Positions 1-9,506 are shown, numbered from the stretch's first letter. The stretch: DNA of 64,000 nt from Achromobacter insolitus (GCF_002209555.1 NZ_NJIF01000001.1:1116001-1180000); one strand, 5' to 3'. Made by a program: numbers and translations. The notes: generated by a model from the letters alone, not told the origin.

Positions 1-1
1 C

Positions 2-1351
2 GAAGTCACGGCCCTGGTCGAACACCCGACCGTCTACGTCGGCCAGTTCGAAGAGCAATTCCTGCAAGTGCCGCAGGAATGCCTGATCCTGACCATGCGT
101 CTGAACCAGAAGTACTTCCCGCTGTTCGATCCGACCTCCGGCCGCCTGACGCACCGCTTCCTGATCGTCAGCAATATGCACGCCGCCAATCCGGTGAACA
201 TCATCGAAGGCAACCAGCGCGTGGTGCGTCCCCGCCTGGCAGACGCGCAGTTCTTCTTCGAAACCGACCGCAAGACGCCGCTTGCGGCGCGCGTCGAACA
301 ATTGGGCACGATCGTCTACCACAACAAGCTGGGTACTCAGCTCGAGCGGGTGGAGCGCGTGCGCGCCATCGCGCGTGGCGTGGCCGAACAGCTGGGCGGC
401 GACGTGTCCGCCGCCGACCGCGCGGCCATGCTCGCCAAGGCCGACCTGGGTTCCAACATGGTGGGCGAATTCCCCGAGCTGCAGGGCGTCATGGGCGCGT
501 ACTACGCGGCCGGCGACGGCGAACCCGACAGCGTGGTGCAGGCCCTGCGCACGCAGTACCGCAACCGCTATGACACGCCGGTCACCAACGATACGTTGAC
601 CGCGGCCGTCCTCTTCATCGCCGAGCGCGTCGAAACCATGGTCGGCATCTGGGCCATCGGTCTGGCGCCCACCGGCGAACGCGACCCCTTCGGCCTGCGC
701 CGCGCCGCGCTAGGCCTGATCAGCGCGTTCGAGCAATTGGCCGCGGGCGGTTGGCTGAAGATCAGTGAAGCCGGTCCGCTGTCGCTGGACGGCCTGCTGG
801 AAATGGCCGCGGGCACGTTCCCGGCTGGCAAGATTCCGGCCGATACCCTGGCCGAAGTCCGCACCTTCATCTATGAACGCTACCGTAACCAGCTGATCAA
901 TGAATTCGACCGCAATGCCGTCGAAGCCGTGATCGCGCTGACCCCGCCGCTGCATCAGGTGGCGGAGCGCGTGCGCGCCGCAGCTGCCTTCGCGCAACTG
1001 CCCGAGGCCGCCAGCCTGGCCGCTGCCAACAAGCGCATCGGCAACCTGCTGAAGAAGGCCGAAGGCGAGATTGGCGCGGTCAACGATGCCGCGCTGGTGG
1101 AGCCGGCCGAAAAGGCCCTGGCCGCCGCCGTATCCGCGCTGCGTCCGAAGGCCGAGGCGCAACTGGCCGCCGGCGACTTCGCCGGCAGCCTGTCCACGCT
1201 GGCCCAGGTCCGTGAACCCGTTGACGCCTTCTTCGCCGACGTCATGGTCATGGCCGAAGACCCGGCCGTGCGCGCCAACCGGCTGGCCCTTCTGGGCCAG
1301 CTGCATGGCCTGATGAACCAGGTCGCTGACATCTCCAGGCTGGCACAGTGA
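2..1351 (+). CDS. glyS: Glycine--tRNA ligase beta subunit (5' end outside window)
   Basis: This is the C-terminal 449 residues of the beta subunit of the bacterial alpha2beta2 glycyl-tRNA synthetase, which charges tRNA-Gly in the cytoplasm. The frame is open from the window edge. It carries GlyS-typical segments such as VSNMHAANPVNIIEGN near its start and KADLGSNMVGEFPELQG further on, followed by the helical region and a C-terminal anticodon-binding-like domain. The full protein is usually about 700 residues, so roughly the first third is missing here because of the window edge, not because of damage. The stop overlaps the GTG start of gmhB (GTGA), which indicates translational coupling. Confidence 0.95.
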   Translation, partial: EVTALVEHPTVYVGQFEEQFLQVPQECLILTMRLNQKYFPLFDPTSGRLTHRFLIVSNMHAANPVNIIEGNQRVVRPRLADAQFFFETDRKTPLAARVEQLGTIVYHNKLGTQLERVERVRAIARGVAEQLGGDVSAADRAAMLAKADLGSNMVGEFPELQGVMGAYYAAGDGEPDSVVQALRTQYRNRYDTPVTNDTLTAAVLFIAERVETMVGIWAIGLAPTGERDPFGLRRAALGLISAFEQLAAGGWLKISEAGPLSLDGLLEMAAGTFPAGKIPADTLAEVRTFIYERYRNQLINEFDRNAVEAVIALTPPLHQVAERVRAAAAFAQLPEAASLAAANKRIGNLLKKAEGEIGAVNDAALVEPAEKALAAAVSALRPKAEAQLAAGDFAGSLSTLAQVREPVDAFFADVMVMAEDPAVRANRLALLGQLHGLMNQVADISRLAQ

Positions 1352-1887
1352 AACTCATCATCCTAGACCGCGACGGCGTCATCAACCAGGACAGCGATTC
1401 GTTCGTCAAGACCCCCGACGAATGGATCGCGCTGCCCGGCAGCCTGCAGGCCATCGCCCGGCTGACGCAGGCGGACTGGAAGGTGGTGGTCGCCACCAAC
1501 CAGTCGGGCCTGGCTCGCGGCCTGTTCGACATGGACACGCTGACCGCCATCCACACCAAAATGCGGCGCGAGCTGGCGGCCGCGGGCGGCAGCGTCGACG
1601 CCGTCTTCATGTGCCCGCACGGCCCGGACGACAACTGTTCCTGCCGCAAGCCCAAGCCCGGCATGTTCGAGCAGATCGGACACCGCTACGATATCGATCT
1701 GGCCGGCGTGCCGGCGGTGGGCGATTCGCTGCGCGACCTGCAAGCCTCGTCCTCGGTCGGCTGCTCGCCCTGGCTGGTGCTGACCGGCAACGGCAAGAAA
1801 ACGCTGGCCAAGGGCGGCCTGCCCGACAACACCCGCGTGTGCGACGACCTGTCGGCCGTGGTCGACGCCTTGCTGCAGGACCATTGA
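1348..1887 (+). CDS. gmhB: D-glycero-beta-D-manno-heptose-1,7-bisphosphate 7-phosphatase
   Basis: This 179-residue HAD-superfamily phosphatase removes the 7-phosphate of heptose bisphosphate in ADP-heptose synthesis, which supplies the LPS inner core. The motif-I sequence DRDGVIN lies at the N terminus. VVATNQSGLARG follows near residue 50, then the Cys/His zinc cluster CPHGPDDNCSCRKPKPG at about residues 90-107 typical of GmhB, and VGDSLRDL as motif IV. It starts at a GTG overlapping the glyS stop and lies 4 bp before the acyltransferase gene, so glyS-gmhB-plsC is probably one operon. Length matches the family. Confidence 0.95.
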   Translation: MKLIILDRDGVINQDSDSFVKTPDEWIALPGSLQAIARLTQADWKVVVATNQSGLARGLFDMDTLTAIHTKMRRELAAAGGSVDAVFMCPHGPDDNCSCRKPKPGMFEQIGHRYDIDLAGVPAVGDSLRDLQASSSVGCSPWLVLTGNGKKTLAKGGLPDNTRVCDDLSAVVDALLQDH

Positions 1888-1891
1888 TCCA

Positions 1892-2620
1892 ATGGCCCGG
1901 CTACGTTCACTGCTGTACATCCTGTTCCTGACCGTCACGGTCATTCCCTACGCATTCGCCTGCATTCTGTGGGCGCCATTGCCCCTGCACTGGCGTTACA
2001 AGCTGACCGTGGGCTGGCCCCGCCTGGCCATCTGGGGTGCGCGCTTCTTCTGCGGCATCCGCTGGCAGGTCAAGGGCTGGGAAAACCTGCCCGACGGGCC
2101 CGCGGTGCTGCTATCCAAGCACCAGTCGGCCTGGGAAACGCTGTTCTTCCCGGCCTATATGCCGCGCGAAGTCTGTTTCGTCTACAAGAAGGAACTGCAC
2201 ATGGTGCCGTTCTTCGGCTGGGGCCTGGCGCTGCTGCGCATGATCGCGATCGACCGTTCGAAGGGCCGCGATGCCTTCGAACAGGTGGTCAAGCAAGGCC
2301 AGACCCGCCTGGACGAAGGCCGCTGGCCGCTGCTGTTCCCCGAGGGCACCCGCGTCGCGCCCGGCAAGACGGGCCGCTTCAAGATGGGCGGCGCGCTGCT
2401 GGCGTCGCGCACTGGCGCCATGGTCATCCCGGTAGCGCACAATGCCGGCGAATGCTGGCGCCGCAACGCCTTCGTGAAATATCCGGGCCTGGTCACCGTG
2501 TCCATCGGACCCGCGATAGAATCCAAGGGTCTCTCCCCCGAGGAACTGAACCAGAAGGTCCAGGACTGGATCGAAGGGGAAATGCGGCGTCTCAATCCAG
2601 AAAGGTATGGCCAGCACTGA
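1892..2620 (+). CDS. plsC: 1-acyl-sn-glycerol-3-phosphate acyltransferase (PlsC-type)
   Basis: This 242-residue lysophospholipid acyltransferase is predicted to transfer an acyl group to lysophosphatidate at the inner membrane during phospholipid synthesis. An N-terminal hydrophobic segment (about residues 5-30) precedes the acyltransferase motif KHQSAWET, in which Glu stands in the Asp position of the usual HX4D. The phosphate-binding motif FPEGTR follows near residue 150. An alternative role as a lipid-A or ornithine-lipid acyltransferase cannot be excluded from motifs. It follows gmhB by 4 bp and its 3' end overlaps the next gene by 14 bp. Confidence 0.85.
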   Translation: MARLRSLLYILFLTVTVIPYAFACILWAPLPLHWRYKLTVGWPRLAIWGARFFCGIRWQVKGWENLPDGPAVLLSKHQSAWETLFFPAYMPREVCFVYKKELHMVPFFGWGLALLRMIAIDRSKGRDAFEQVVKQGQTRLDEGRWPLLFPEGTRVAPGKTGRFKMGGALLASRTGAMVIPVAHNAGECWRRNAFVKYPGLVTVSIGPAIESKGLSPEELNQKVQDWIEGEMRRLNPERYGQH

Positions 2621-3629
2621 TCAGCTCGAACTCCTGTTCGACGAACAGCAGCACGACGCGCCCGTGGGCGCGCCGCCGCTGAGCGCCGCGCCAAAGCCCC
2701 CGGTTCCGCCTCGGGCGGCCCGGCCTGAGGCGGAACCGCCTGACGCGGCCCGGCCTAAGGCGGCCCCGCCCCAACCCCTCTTTCCTGATTTGTCGGCCGC
2801 CGCCCCCGCGGGCGAACCGCTGTTGACGCTGTCGCCCAACGCGGCCTCGCGCGTCCCGACGCCCTGCCCCGATCCCCTGCCGCCCGGCGCGCGCTGGCGC
2901 GAAGTCTCGACGGACCAGCAGCCCATCGGCTTCGTGTTGCTGCGCTCGCGCCGCCGCAGCATCGGTTTTGTAATCACCGACGACGGCCTGCGCGTCACCG
3001 CCCCGAACTGGGTCACGCTGACGCAAGTGGACGACGCCGTGCGCGAGAAATCGCGCTGGATCCTGACCAAGCTGCGCGAATGGCATGCCCGCAAGCAGCA
3101 GCTGGCCATGGCGCACACGCGCTGGCAGGCAGGCGGCGAGCTGCCCTACCTGGGCAAGCGCATCGTGATCGGCGTGGGCGGCGACAGCCGCCAAGCCCGC
3201 TTGTCCGGCGACGCCGACGCGCCCCAGGATGGCGACACCCTGTGGCTGGCGCTGCCGTCCTCGGCGGACCAAAGCCGCATCCGCGATTCGGCGCAGGCCT
3301 GGCTGCAGCAGCGCGCCGGCGCCTGGTTCGGCGCGCGCCTGGCCCATTTCCTGCAGGTGAGCGGGCTGAAGATCCGGCGCTGGCGTCTGTCTTCGGCCGC
3401 CACGCGCTGGGGTTCGTGCACCAGCGACGGCAACATCATGCTGAACTGGCGCCTGATCCATTTCGCGCCAGCCATCATCGATTACGTCATCGCGCACGAG
3501 CTTGCCCATTTGCGTGAAATGAACCACAGTCAGGACTTCTGGCGCGAAGTCGGCCAGATCCTGCCCGACTTCGAAGACGCCAAGAACATCCTGCGGCGCC
3601 ACGACCCCGCATCCCTGCCCCAGTTCTGA
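2607..3629 (+). CDS. YgjP/SprT-like zinc metallopeptidase-domain protein (DUF45)
   Basis: This 340-residue protein has a DUF45 (YgjP-like, M48-related) domain. The zinc motif HELAHLREMNHS (HExxH plus a downstream His) sits near residue 298. WGSCTSDGNIMLNWRL just before it is the family signature. The first roughly 110 residues are a Pro/Ala/Arg-rich low-complexity tail encoded by an imperfect 30-bp tandem repeat. No signal peptide is evident, so it is probably cytoplasmic. The physiological substrate of this family is unclear. The ATG lies inside plsC (14-bp overlap), so it is likely co-transcribed with glyS-gmhB-plsC. Confidence 0.85.
   Translation: MASTDQLELLFDEQQHDAPVGAPPLSAAPKPPVPPRAARPEAEPPDAARPKAAPPQPLFPDLSAAAPAGEPLLTLSPNAASRVPTPCPDPLPPGARWREVSTDQQPIGFVLLRSRRRSIGFVITDDGLRVTAPNWVTLTQVDDAVREKSRWILTKLREWHARKQQLAMAHTRWQAGGELPYLGKRIVIGVGGDSRQARLSGDADAPQDGDTLWLALPSSADQSRIRDSAQAWLQQRAGAWFGARLAHFLQVSGLKIRRWRLSSAATRWGSCTSDGNIMLNWRLIHFAPAIIDYVIAHELAHLREMNHSQDFWREVGQILPDFEDAKNILRRHDPASLPQF
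2715..2763 (+). repeat. Imperfect 30-bp tandem repeat inside the DUF45 gene
   Basis: GCGGCCCGGCCTGAGGCGG at 2715-2733 recurs at 2745-2763 with one change (18 of 19 bases) at a 30-bp period, which is ten codons and keeps the frame. Between the copies, AGGCGGAACCGCCT (2729-2742) is an inverted repeat. The repeat encodes the Pro/Ala/Arg-rich N-terminal tail of the metallopeptidase-like protein. Confidence 0.8.
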
Positions 3630-3656
3630 GTGCGCAAGCACCTTGGAGACCAGAAA

Positions 3657-4799
3657 ATGTTGCTGCTGATTCCGGGCCCGGTCACGACCGACGCGCGGGT
3701 AAAGGCCGCCATGGCGCAAGACTACGCGCCATGGGACAACGATTTCCGCCAGACCTACCGGCAGGTCTGCGCTGGCGTGCTGCGCGTGGCGCATGCATCC
3801 CCGGACGAGTACGCCGCACTGGCGCTGCCTGGCTGCGGCCACTTCGCCGTCGAAGCCGCGATCCGTACCTTCGTGCCCGCAGGCGGTCGTCTGCTGGCGC
3901 CCTCCACCGGCGCCTATGCCGCCCGCCTGCAGAGATTGGCCAGCGACGCGGGCCGCGTCGCCGTGCCCCTGCCTGTCGGCCCGGTCGAACGGATCGACCC
4001 GCAGGCAGTCGCGGCAGCGCTGGAACAGGATCCCACCCTCACGCACCTGGCGCTGGTCTATAGCGAGACCGGCAGCGGCATCTGCCATGACGTGCCTGAA
4101 CTGGCGCGCGTCGCGCACGCGCTCGGTCGCCGCGTCATCGTCGACGCCGTGTCCGCGTTCGGCGCCCTGCCTTTGGACCTGGGCGCCCTGCCCGCCGTGG
4201 AAGCCGTGATCCTGACGGCCAACAAATGCCTGGAAGGCACACCCGGCGCCGCCTTTGTGGTTGCTCGGCGCGACAGCCTGGAGGCCGCCGGCGGCACCGC
4301 CGGCAGCTGGTCCCTGGACCTTGCCGACGTCTACCAGCTAAGCCTGCAGCCCAATGCCGGCCCGCGCTTCACGCCGCCCGCGCCCACGCTGGCGGCATTG
4401 GCCGTGGCGCTGGACCTGCATCTCGAGGAAGGCCGCGAGGCCCGCCTGGCGCGTTACACGGCGAACATGCGCACGCTATATGATGGCGTCAAGGAACTGG
4501 GCCTGACTCCGTACCTGCCGCCCGCCCTGCAGGGCCCCATCGTCGTCAACGTCCGGGCGCCAGATGCGCCAACCTGGAACCTGCAATTGTTCGTGGACGC
4601 CCTCAAGCGCCGCGGCTACGTGCTCAGCAACTTCTACAACACCGAACAACCTTCGTTCCGGGTCGGCTGCATCGGCGCCTTCGGGCCTGGCCAGATGCAG
4701 CAGGCAGTCGACGCCATGGGCGGCGCGCTGCGCGACATCGGCATCACCCGGGAAACCGCTGGCAACGGCGGATTTTTCCCGCTCCCTCTCACCGCTTAA
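3657..4799 (+). CDS. phnW: 2-aminoethylphosphonate--pyruvate transaminase (class V aminotransferase)
   Basis: This 380-residue fold-type I PLP enzyme resembles PhnW, which converts 2-aminoethylphosphonate and pyruvate to phosphonoacetaldehyde and alanine. Family features are the opening [11 protein letters not shown], the cofactor loop [26 protein letters not shown] with the PLP-pyridine Asp just before it (VDAVSAFG), and the Schiff-base Lys in [11 protein letters not shown]. The ATG at 3657 is preferred over the upstream in-frame GTG at 3630 because GGAGAC lies just before it. No phnX, phosphonate transporter or regulator is adjacent, so a related class V aminotransferase activity remains possible. 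Confidence 0.8.
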   Translation: MLLLIPGPVTTDARVKAAMAQDYAPWDNDFRQTYRQVCAGVLRVAHASPDEYAALALPGCGHFAVEAAIRTFVPAGGRLLAPSTGAYAARLQRLASDAGRVAVPLPVGPVERIDPQAVAAALEQDPTLTHLALVYSETGSGICHDVPELARVAHALGRRVIVDAVSAFGALPLDLGALPAVEAVILTANKCLEGTPGAAFVVARRDSLEAAGGTAGSWSLDLADVYQLSLQPNAGPRFTPPAPTLAALAVALDLHLEEGREARLARYTANMRTLYDGVKELGLTPYLPPALQGPIVVNVRAPDAPTWNLQLFVDALKRRGYVLSNFYNTEQPSFRVGCIGAFGPGQMQQAVDAMGGALRDIGITRETAGNGGFFPLPLTA

Positions 4800-4810
4800 G
4801 GAAACATCCC

Positions 4811-5206
4811 ATGCGTATGCTCCACACCATGCTGCGAGTCGGCAACCTCGACAAGTCCATCGACTTCTACACCAACGTGCTCGGCATGCGCGTCCTGCGC
4901 CGCAACGACTACCCCGACGGCAAGTTCACGCTGGCCTTCGTGGGCTATCAGGACGAATCCGAAGGCGCCGTCATCGAGCTGACCCATAACTGGGACACGG
5001 ACAAGTACGACCTGGGCACCGGCTACGGCCACATCGCCCTGGAAGTCGACGACGCCTACGAAGCCTGTGCCAAGGTCAAGGAAAAGGGCGGCAAGGTCAC
5101 GCGCGAGGCCGGCCCGATGAAGCACGGCAAGACCGTCATCGCCTTTGTCGAGGACCCCGACGGCTACAAGATCGAGTTCATCCAGAAAAAAGGCCGCCAG
5201 GACTAA
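4811..5206 (+). CDS. gloA: Lactoylglutathione lyase (glyoxalase I)
   Basis: This 131-residue vicinal-oxygen-chelate enzyme isomerises the methylglyoxal-glutathione hemithioacetal to S-lactoylglutathione in the cytoplasm. It matches the short bacterial (nickel-type) GloA. The N-terminal metal His is in [44 protein letters not shown] supplies the middle metal ligands, and [13 protein letters not shown] carries the C-terminal Glu ligand. AAGGAA precedes the ATG. It follows phnW by 11 bp and precedes def by 48 bp on the same strand. Confidence 0.96.
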   Translation: MRMLHTMLRVGNLDKSIDFYTNVLGMRVLRRNDYPDGKFTLAFVGYQDESEGAVIELTHNWDTDKYDLGTGYGHIALEVDDAYEACAKVKEKGGKVTREAGPMKHGKTVIAFVEDPDGYKIEFIQKKGRQD

Positions 5207-5254
5207 GTCCCGGCCCGTCCGTAAGCTCGCTCGGCCAACGCCAGGAATACCCCC

Positions 5255-5788
5255 ATGATCCACACCATCCTGAAAATGGGCGACCCGCGGCTGCTGCGCG
5301 TGGCCGCGCCCGTGGAACGCTACGACACGCCCGAGCTGCACGCGCTGATCGACGACATGTTCGAAACCATGGCCGCCGCGCAAGGGGTGGGTCTAGCTGC
5401 GCCTCAGATTGGCGTGGACCTGCAACTGGTGATCTTCGGCTTCGACCGCAACGAACGCTATCCGGATGCGCCCGCGGTGCCCCAGACCATTCTGTGCAAT
5501 CCCGTCATCACGCCGCTGTCGGACGAGATGGAAAATGGCTGGGAAGGCTGCCTGTCGGTGCCGGGCCTGCGCGGCCTGGTGCCGCGCTACCGCCGTATCC
5601 GCTACAGCGGGCGCGATCCGTACGGCCAGATGATCGAACGAGAGGCCGACGGCTTTCACGCCCGCGTGGTGCAGCATGAGTGCGACCACCTGATCGGCCG
5701 CCTCTACCCGTCGCGCATCCAGGACTTCACCAAGTTCGGATTCACGGAAATCCTGTTTCCGGACATGGATCCGAACCAGGACGACTAG
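5255..5788 (+). CDS. def: Peptide deformylase
   Basis: This 177-residue metalloenzyme removes the N-formyl group from nascent proteins. All three deformylase motifs are intact: [10 protein letters not shown] near residue 48, EGCLSVPG near residue 97 (metal Cys) and the HxxxH-containing QHECDH near residue 140. Length is normal. The usual partner fmt is not adjacent, so this is probably one of two or more deformylase paralogues common in these bacteria. It is convergent with the acyl-CoA dehydrogenase gene 36 bp downstream. Confidence 0.95.
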   Translation: MIHTILKMGDPRLLRVAAPVERYDTPELHALIDDMFETMAAAQGVGLAAPQIGVDLQLVIFGFDRNERYPDAPAVPQTILCNPVITPLSDEMENGWEGCLSVPGLRGLVPRYRRIRYSGRDPYGQMIEREADGFHARVVQHECDHLIGRLYPSRIQDFTKFGFTEILFPDMDPNQDD

Positions 5789-5824
5789 GCGGCAGCTTCC
5801 GCCATGCGGTAGCGTGGGCCCCGC

Positions 5825-8080
5825 CTAGGCCTCCTCGGCCCCCACGGCGGCCGCCTTCGCGGCCTGCGGCGACAATGCTTCCGGCGCGAAGTCATCCACC
5901 TGCAACACCTTCGACACCAGGGCTTCCGCCTCTTCCAGTTCCGCTGCCTGCGCGTCGGTGATGGCGCCGCGCTGGTGGGCCTCGCGCCAGTCGCGCACGC
6001 CAGACTGGCGCAGCCGGTCACGCAGGGGCTGCACGGCATCCGCCAGCGCAAACGCCCGCGTCAACAGCCCCACCGGATCGTCGCCCGCCGCGCCCGCTTC
6101 GCGATGCAGGTCCGCCGCCAGCCGCGCGTGCGTGGGTGAAGGCTTGAGCAGCAACTCCGCGCATTCGCGGGTCAATGCGTCGCCCGGTCCCTTGGCCAGC
6201 CGCAGCGGCAGAATGGCCGCACGCAGCCCCCAAGCCAATACGCGGCCCGGCAGGTTGCGCAGGACCTGGTCCATGCTTTTCTCGATGCTGGCGTAGCCTT
6301 GCTCCAGGCACCAATGCACCAGCGGCAGGTCATCGTGCTTGCGGCCCTCGTCCTCCCAGCGCTTGAGCACGGCAGACAGCAGGTACAGCTCGGACAGGAT
6401 GTCGCCCAGGCGCGCCGATATCATCTCGCGGCGCTTGAGGCCTCCGCCCAACTGCGCCAGCGTGGCGTCGGCCAGGAGCGCAAAGCCGGATGCGTACCGC
6501 CCCAGCCGCCGATAGTGTCCAGCCACCGGCCCGGATGATGGCGCGGGCGCGAGCACCCCGCCGGTCCAGGCCCGGCCGATGGCGCGCAGGGCGTTCAAGC
6601 CCGTGTGGCGCAGATGGCGCCAGAACACGTCATGGAAGACCTCCATGCCGCGGTCTTCGTCGGGATTGCCCAGCGCCAGGATTTCCGGCATCAGGTACGG
6701 ATGCGCGCGGATGGCTCCCTGGCCGAAGATGATCAGGTTGCGCGTGAGGATATTGGCGCCCTCGACCGTGATGGCAATGGGCACGGCGCGGTATAGCGCA
6801 CCCAGGTAATTGCTAGGGCCGTCGATGACCGCGCGTCCGGCATGGATGTCCATCGCGTCATTGACCGAGCCGCGCATGCGTTCGGTGGCGTGGTACTTCA
6901 TGATGCCCGACACCACCGCCGGCTTGACGCCCAGGTTCAGCGCGGCGCAGGTCAGGCGCCTGGCGGCTTCCACCAGATACGCATTGCCCGCAAGCCGCGC
7001 CAGCCCTTCCTGCACGCCCTCGAACTTGCCGACGGGAATACCGAACTGTTCGCGCACGCGCGCATACATGCCGGTGGTGTGCGCGCACATCGCCGCGGCG
7101 GCGGCCGACAACGACGGCAGGGAAATGCCCCGCCCCGCCGCCAGCGCACTCATCAGCATCTGCCAGCCTTGGCCGGCGCGCTCGGCGCCGCCGATCAGCG
7201 CGTCCAACGGCACGAACACGTCACGTCCGCGGTTAGGGCCGTTCTGGAAAACCTGCATGGCGGGAAGGTGGCGACGCCCGATCTCCACACCCGGCGCTTC
7301 GGTCGGCACCAGCGCGACCGATATGCCGATGTCCTTGGGGCCGCCGAGGATGCCGTCCGGATCCGACAGTTTGAAAGCCAGGCCCAACACTGTCGCGACC
7401 GGCCCCAGCGTGATGTAGCGCTTGTGCCAGTTCAGCCTGATACCGATCAGTTCACGTCCGTCCACCACCTGGCGGCAGACCACGCCAGTGTCCACCATGG
7501 ATGCGGCGTCCGACCCGGCTTCGGGGCTGGTCAGGCCGAAGCAAGGGACTTCGCGGCCATCCGCCAGTCGCGGCAGCCAATAGTCCCGCTGCGCCGGCGT
7601 GCCGAACTGCATCAGCAATTCGCCGGGGCCCAGCGAGTTCGGCACCATGACGGTAACGCCCGCGGTGATGGAATAGGCGGAGATGCGGCGCACCACCTCG
7701 GAGTGCGCGTAGGGCGAGAAACCCAGGCCGCCGTAGCGCCGCGGAATGATCATGCCGAAGAAGCGCTCGGCCTTCAGGAAATCCCACACTTCCGGCGGCA
7801 GGTCGCGGCGGTTCCAGGTGATGTCCCATTCGTCCAGCATGGCGCACAATCGGGCCAGCGGGCCATCGATGAAGCGCTGTTCGTCCGCGGTGAGCGTAGC
7901 CGCCGGCACGGCCAGCAGTTTGCGCCAATCGGGGTTGCCGGTGAACAGGTCTGCGTCCCACCAGGTGTCTCCGGCCTCGATGGCTTCGCGCTCGGTCGCC
8001 GACATGGCCGGCAGCGCATTGCGCGCCCAGCGGTAAGCGGGTTCCGAAATGCGGCGTCGGCGCCAGGCATTGAAGTCCAT
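5825..8080 (-). CDS. fadE: Acyl-CoA dehydrogenase, FadE-type
   Basis: This 751-residue FAD flavoprotein is predicted to catalyse the first step of fatty-acid beta-oxidation. The ACAD core runs from about residue 80 to 480, with the FAD-binding segments CFGLTSPEAGSDAAS and WHKRYITLGPVATV. AITVEGANILTRNLIIFGQG contains the probable catalytic Glu. A helical C-terminal extension typical of FadE (DUF1974) follows. E. coli FadE is longer and begins with membrane segments. Here those are lacking and the protein starts near MDFNAWRRRR, preceded by GAGGA. It is divergent from the SpmAB-like gene. The exact chain-length preference cannot be read from sequence. Confidence 0.88.
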   Translation of the reverse strand: MDFNAWRRRRISEPAYRWARNALPAMSATEREAIEAGDTWWDADLFTGNPDWRKLLAVPAATLTADEQRFIDGPLARLCAMLDEWDITWNRRDLPPEVWDFLKAERFFGMIIPRRYGGLGFSPYAHSEVVRRISAYSITAGVTVMVPNSLGPGELLMQFGTPAQRDYWLPRLADGREVPCFGLTSPEAGSDAASMVDTGVVCRQVVDGRELIGIRLNWHKRYITLGPVATVLGLAFKLSDPDGILGGPKDIGISVALVPTEAPGVEIGRRHLPAMQVFQNGPNRGRDVFVPLDALIGGAERAGQGWQMLMSALAAGRGISLPSLSAAAAAMCAHTTGMYARVREQFGIPVGKFEGVQEGLARLAGNAYLVEAARRLTCAALNLGVKPAVVSGIMKYHATERMRGSVNDAMDIHAGRAVIDGPSNYLGALYRAVPIAITVEGANILTRNLIIFGQGAIRAHPYLMPEILALGNPDEDRGMEVFHDVFWRHLRHTGLNALRAIGRAWTGGVLAPAPSSGPVAGHYRRLGRYASGFALLADATLAQLGGGLKRREMISARLGDILSELYLLSAVLKRWEDEGRKHDDLPLVHWCLEQGYASIEKSMDQVLRNLPGRVLAWGLRAAILPLRLAKGPGDALTRECAELLLKPSPTHARLAADLHREAGAAGDDPVGLLTRAFALADAVQPLRDRLRQSGVRDWREAHQRGAITDAQAAELEEAEALVSKVLQVDDFAPEALSPQAAKAAAVGAEEA

Positions 8081-8233
8081 GAGTTTTCCTCACTGTTATG
8101 GCCCCAGACCCCAGGGCGTATCAGGTCAAAGTACCAGAATTGGCTCCGCCGGGCCAAGCTGTGGCTTACCGACTCTGCGACAATGGGCGACGGCGCGCAG
8201 CGCGCAATCCATCGCTATCCGGGCAGTCTCCGC

Positions 8234-9463
8234 ATGCTGAACAAACTCTGGCTGGGCTTTTTCCTTACCGCGGCCGCGGCGGCGCTGTACCGCTGGCTGA
8301 TCATCGGCGACCCTGACGTCTTCCGCCTTATGGTGGCCAGTCTGTTCGACATGGCCCGCGTGTCGGTGGAAGTGATGGTGCTGCTGTTCGGCACGCTGAC
8401 GCTGTGGCTGGGCTTTTTGCGCATCGCCGAAGGCGCGGGGCTGGTGGAAAAGCTCGCCCGCGTGTTGGGGCCGCTGTTCGCCAGGCTGATGCCGGGGGTG
8501 CCGCGCAACCATCCGGCCATCGGGTTGATCACGCTGAACTTCGCCGCCAATGGCCTGGGGCTGGACAATGCCGCCACGCCCATCGGGTTGCGCGCCATGC
8601 GCGAATTGCAGTCGCTGAACCCCACGCCCGAAACCGCCAGCAATGCGCAGATCCTGTTCCTGGTGCTGAACGCCTCGTCGCTGACTTTGCTGCCCGTGAC
8701 GCTGTTCATGTTCCGCGCGCAACAGGGCGCCCCGGATCCAACGCTGGTGTTCCTGCCCATCCTGCTGGCCACCAGCGCGTCGACCTTGGCGGGTTTCCTC
8801 GCGGTGGCGGCTTGCCAGCGGCTGCGCCTCATCGATCCGGTCGTCATGCTGTGGCTGGGCGGGGCGGCGCTGCTCATGGGTGGATTCATGGCGCTGCTGG
8901 CCAGCATGTCGGCAGCCGCGATCGCCTCGCTGTCCTCGTTGCTGGGCAACCTGGTCCTGTTCGGCATACTGATCGCCTTCTTGATCGCGGGCGCCTGGAA
9001 GAAGGTGCCGGTCTACGAGGCCTTCATCGAGGGAGCCAAGGAAGGCTTCGACATCGCCAAGAGCCTGCTGCCCTATCTGGTTGCGATGCTGTGCGCGGTG
9101 GGCGTGCTGCGCGCCTCGGGCGCACTGGACTTCCTGCTGGACGGCATCCGGTGGCTTGCGGTGCAGGCCGGCTGGGATACGCGTTTCGTGGACGCGCTGC
9201 CCACGGCGCTGGTCAAGCCTTTCTCGGGCAGCGCGGCGCGCGCCATGATGCTGGAGACCATGACGCATTTCGGCGTCGATAGTTTTCCCGCGCTGCTGGC
9301 CGCGGTGGTGCAAGGCAGCACCGAGACCACCTTCTACGTGCTGGCGGTGTACTTCGGATCCGTGGGCATCCTGCGCGCCCGCCACGCGGTGGGCTGCGCC
9401 CTGGTCGCCGACCTGGCCGGCGTGCTGGCGGCCATCGGCGTGTGCTACTGGTTCTTCGGCTGA
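8234..9463 (+). CDS. SpmA/SpmB-like fused nucleoside-recognition (Gate) membrane protein
   Basis: This 409-residue polytopic inner-membrane protein carries two Gate (nucleoside recognition) domains in tandem. The first, at about residues 40-190, contains NFAANGLGLDNAATPIGLRAM. The second, at about residues 250-400, contains FSGSAARAMMLETM and VVQGSTETTFYVLAVYFG. These are the signatures of sporulation proteins SpmA and SpmB, here joined in one chain as in many Gram-negatives. Transported substrate and role are unknown; no sporulation is implied. The ATG at 8234 was chosen because upstream sequence in the frame is antisense to fadE and lacks protein-like features. It is convergent with pyk. 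Confidence 0.82.
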   Translation: MLNKLWLGFFLTAAAAALYRWLIIGDPDVFRLMVASLFDMARVSVEVMVLLFGTLTLWLGFLRIAEGAGLVEKLARVLGPLFARLMPGVPRNHPAIGLITLNFAANGLGLDNAATPIGLRAMRELQSLNPTPETASNAQILFLVLNASSLTLLPVTLFMFRAQQGAPDPTLVFLPILLATSASTLAGFLAVAACQRLRLIDPVVMLWLGGAALLMGGFMALLASMSAAAIASLSSLLGNLVLFGILIAFLIAGAWKKVPVYEAFIEGAKEGFDIAKSLLPYLVAMLCAVGVLRASGALDFLLDGIRWLAVQAGWDTRFVDALPTALVKPFSGSAARAMMLETMTHFGVDSFPALLAAVVQGSTETTFYVLAVYFGSVGILRARHAVGCALVADLAGVLAAIGVCYWFFG

Positions 9464-9480
9464 ACCGTTCCGTGCCTGAC

Positions 9481-9506
9481 GAGGGCGGCCGGCCTGCGGC
9501 GCCCTC
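9481..9506. terminator. Possible hairpin between convergent genes
   Basis: GAGGGCG (9481-9487) pairs with CGCCCTC (9500-9506) in the 55-bp gap between the SpmAB-like gene and pyk. There is no clear T-tract, so a terminator role is only likely from its position. Confidence 0.4.

Noticed and set aside
6842..8233. Upstream extension of the SpmAB-like frame
   Set aside because: It lies antisense to fadE, and the translation is His/Arg-rich without features. The conserved protein begins at 8234.
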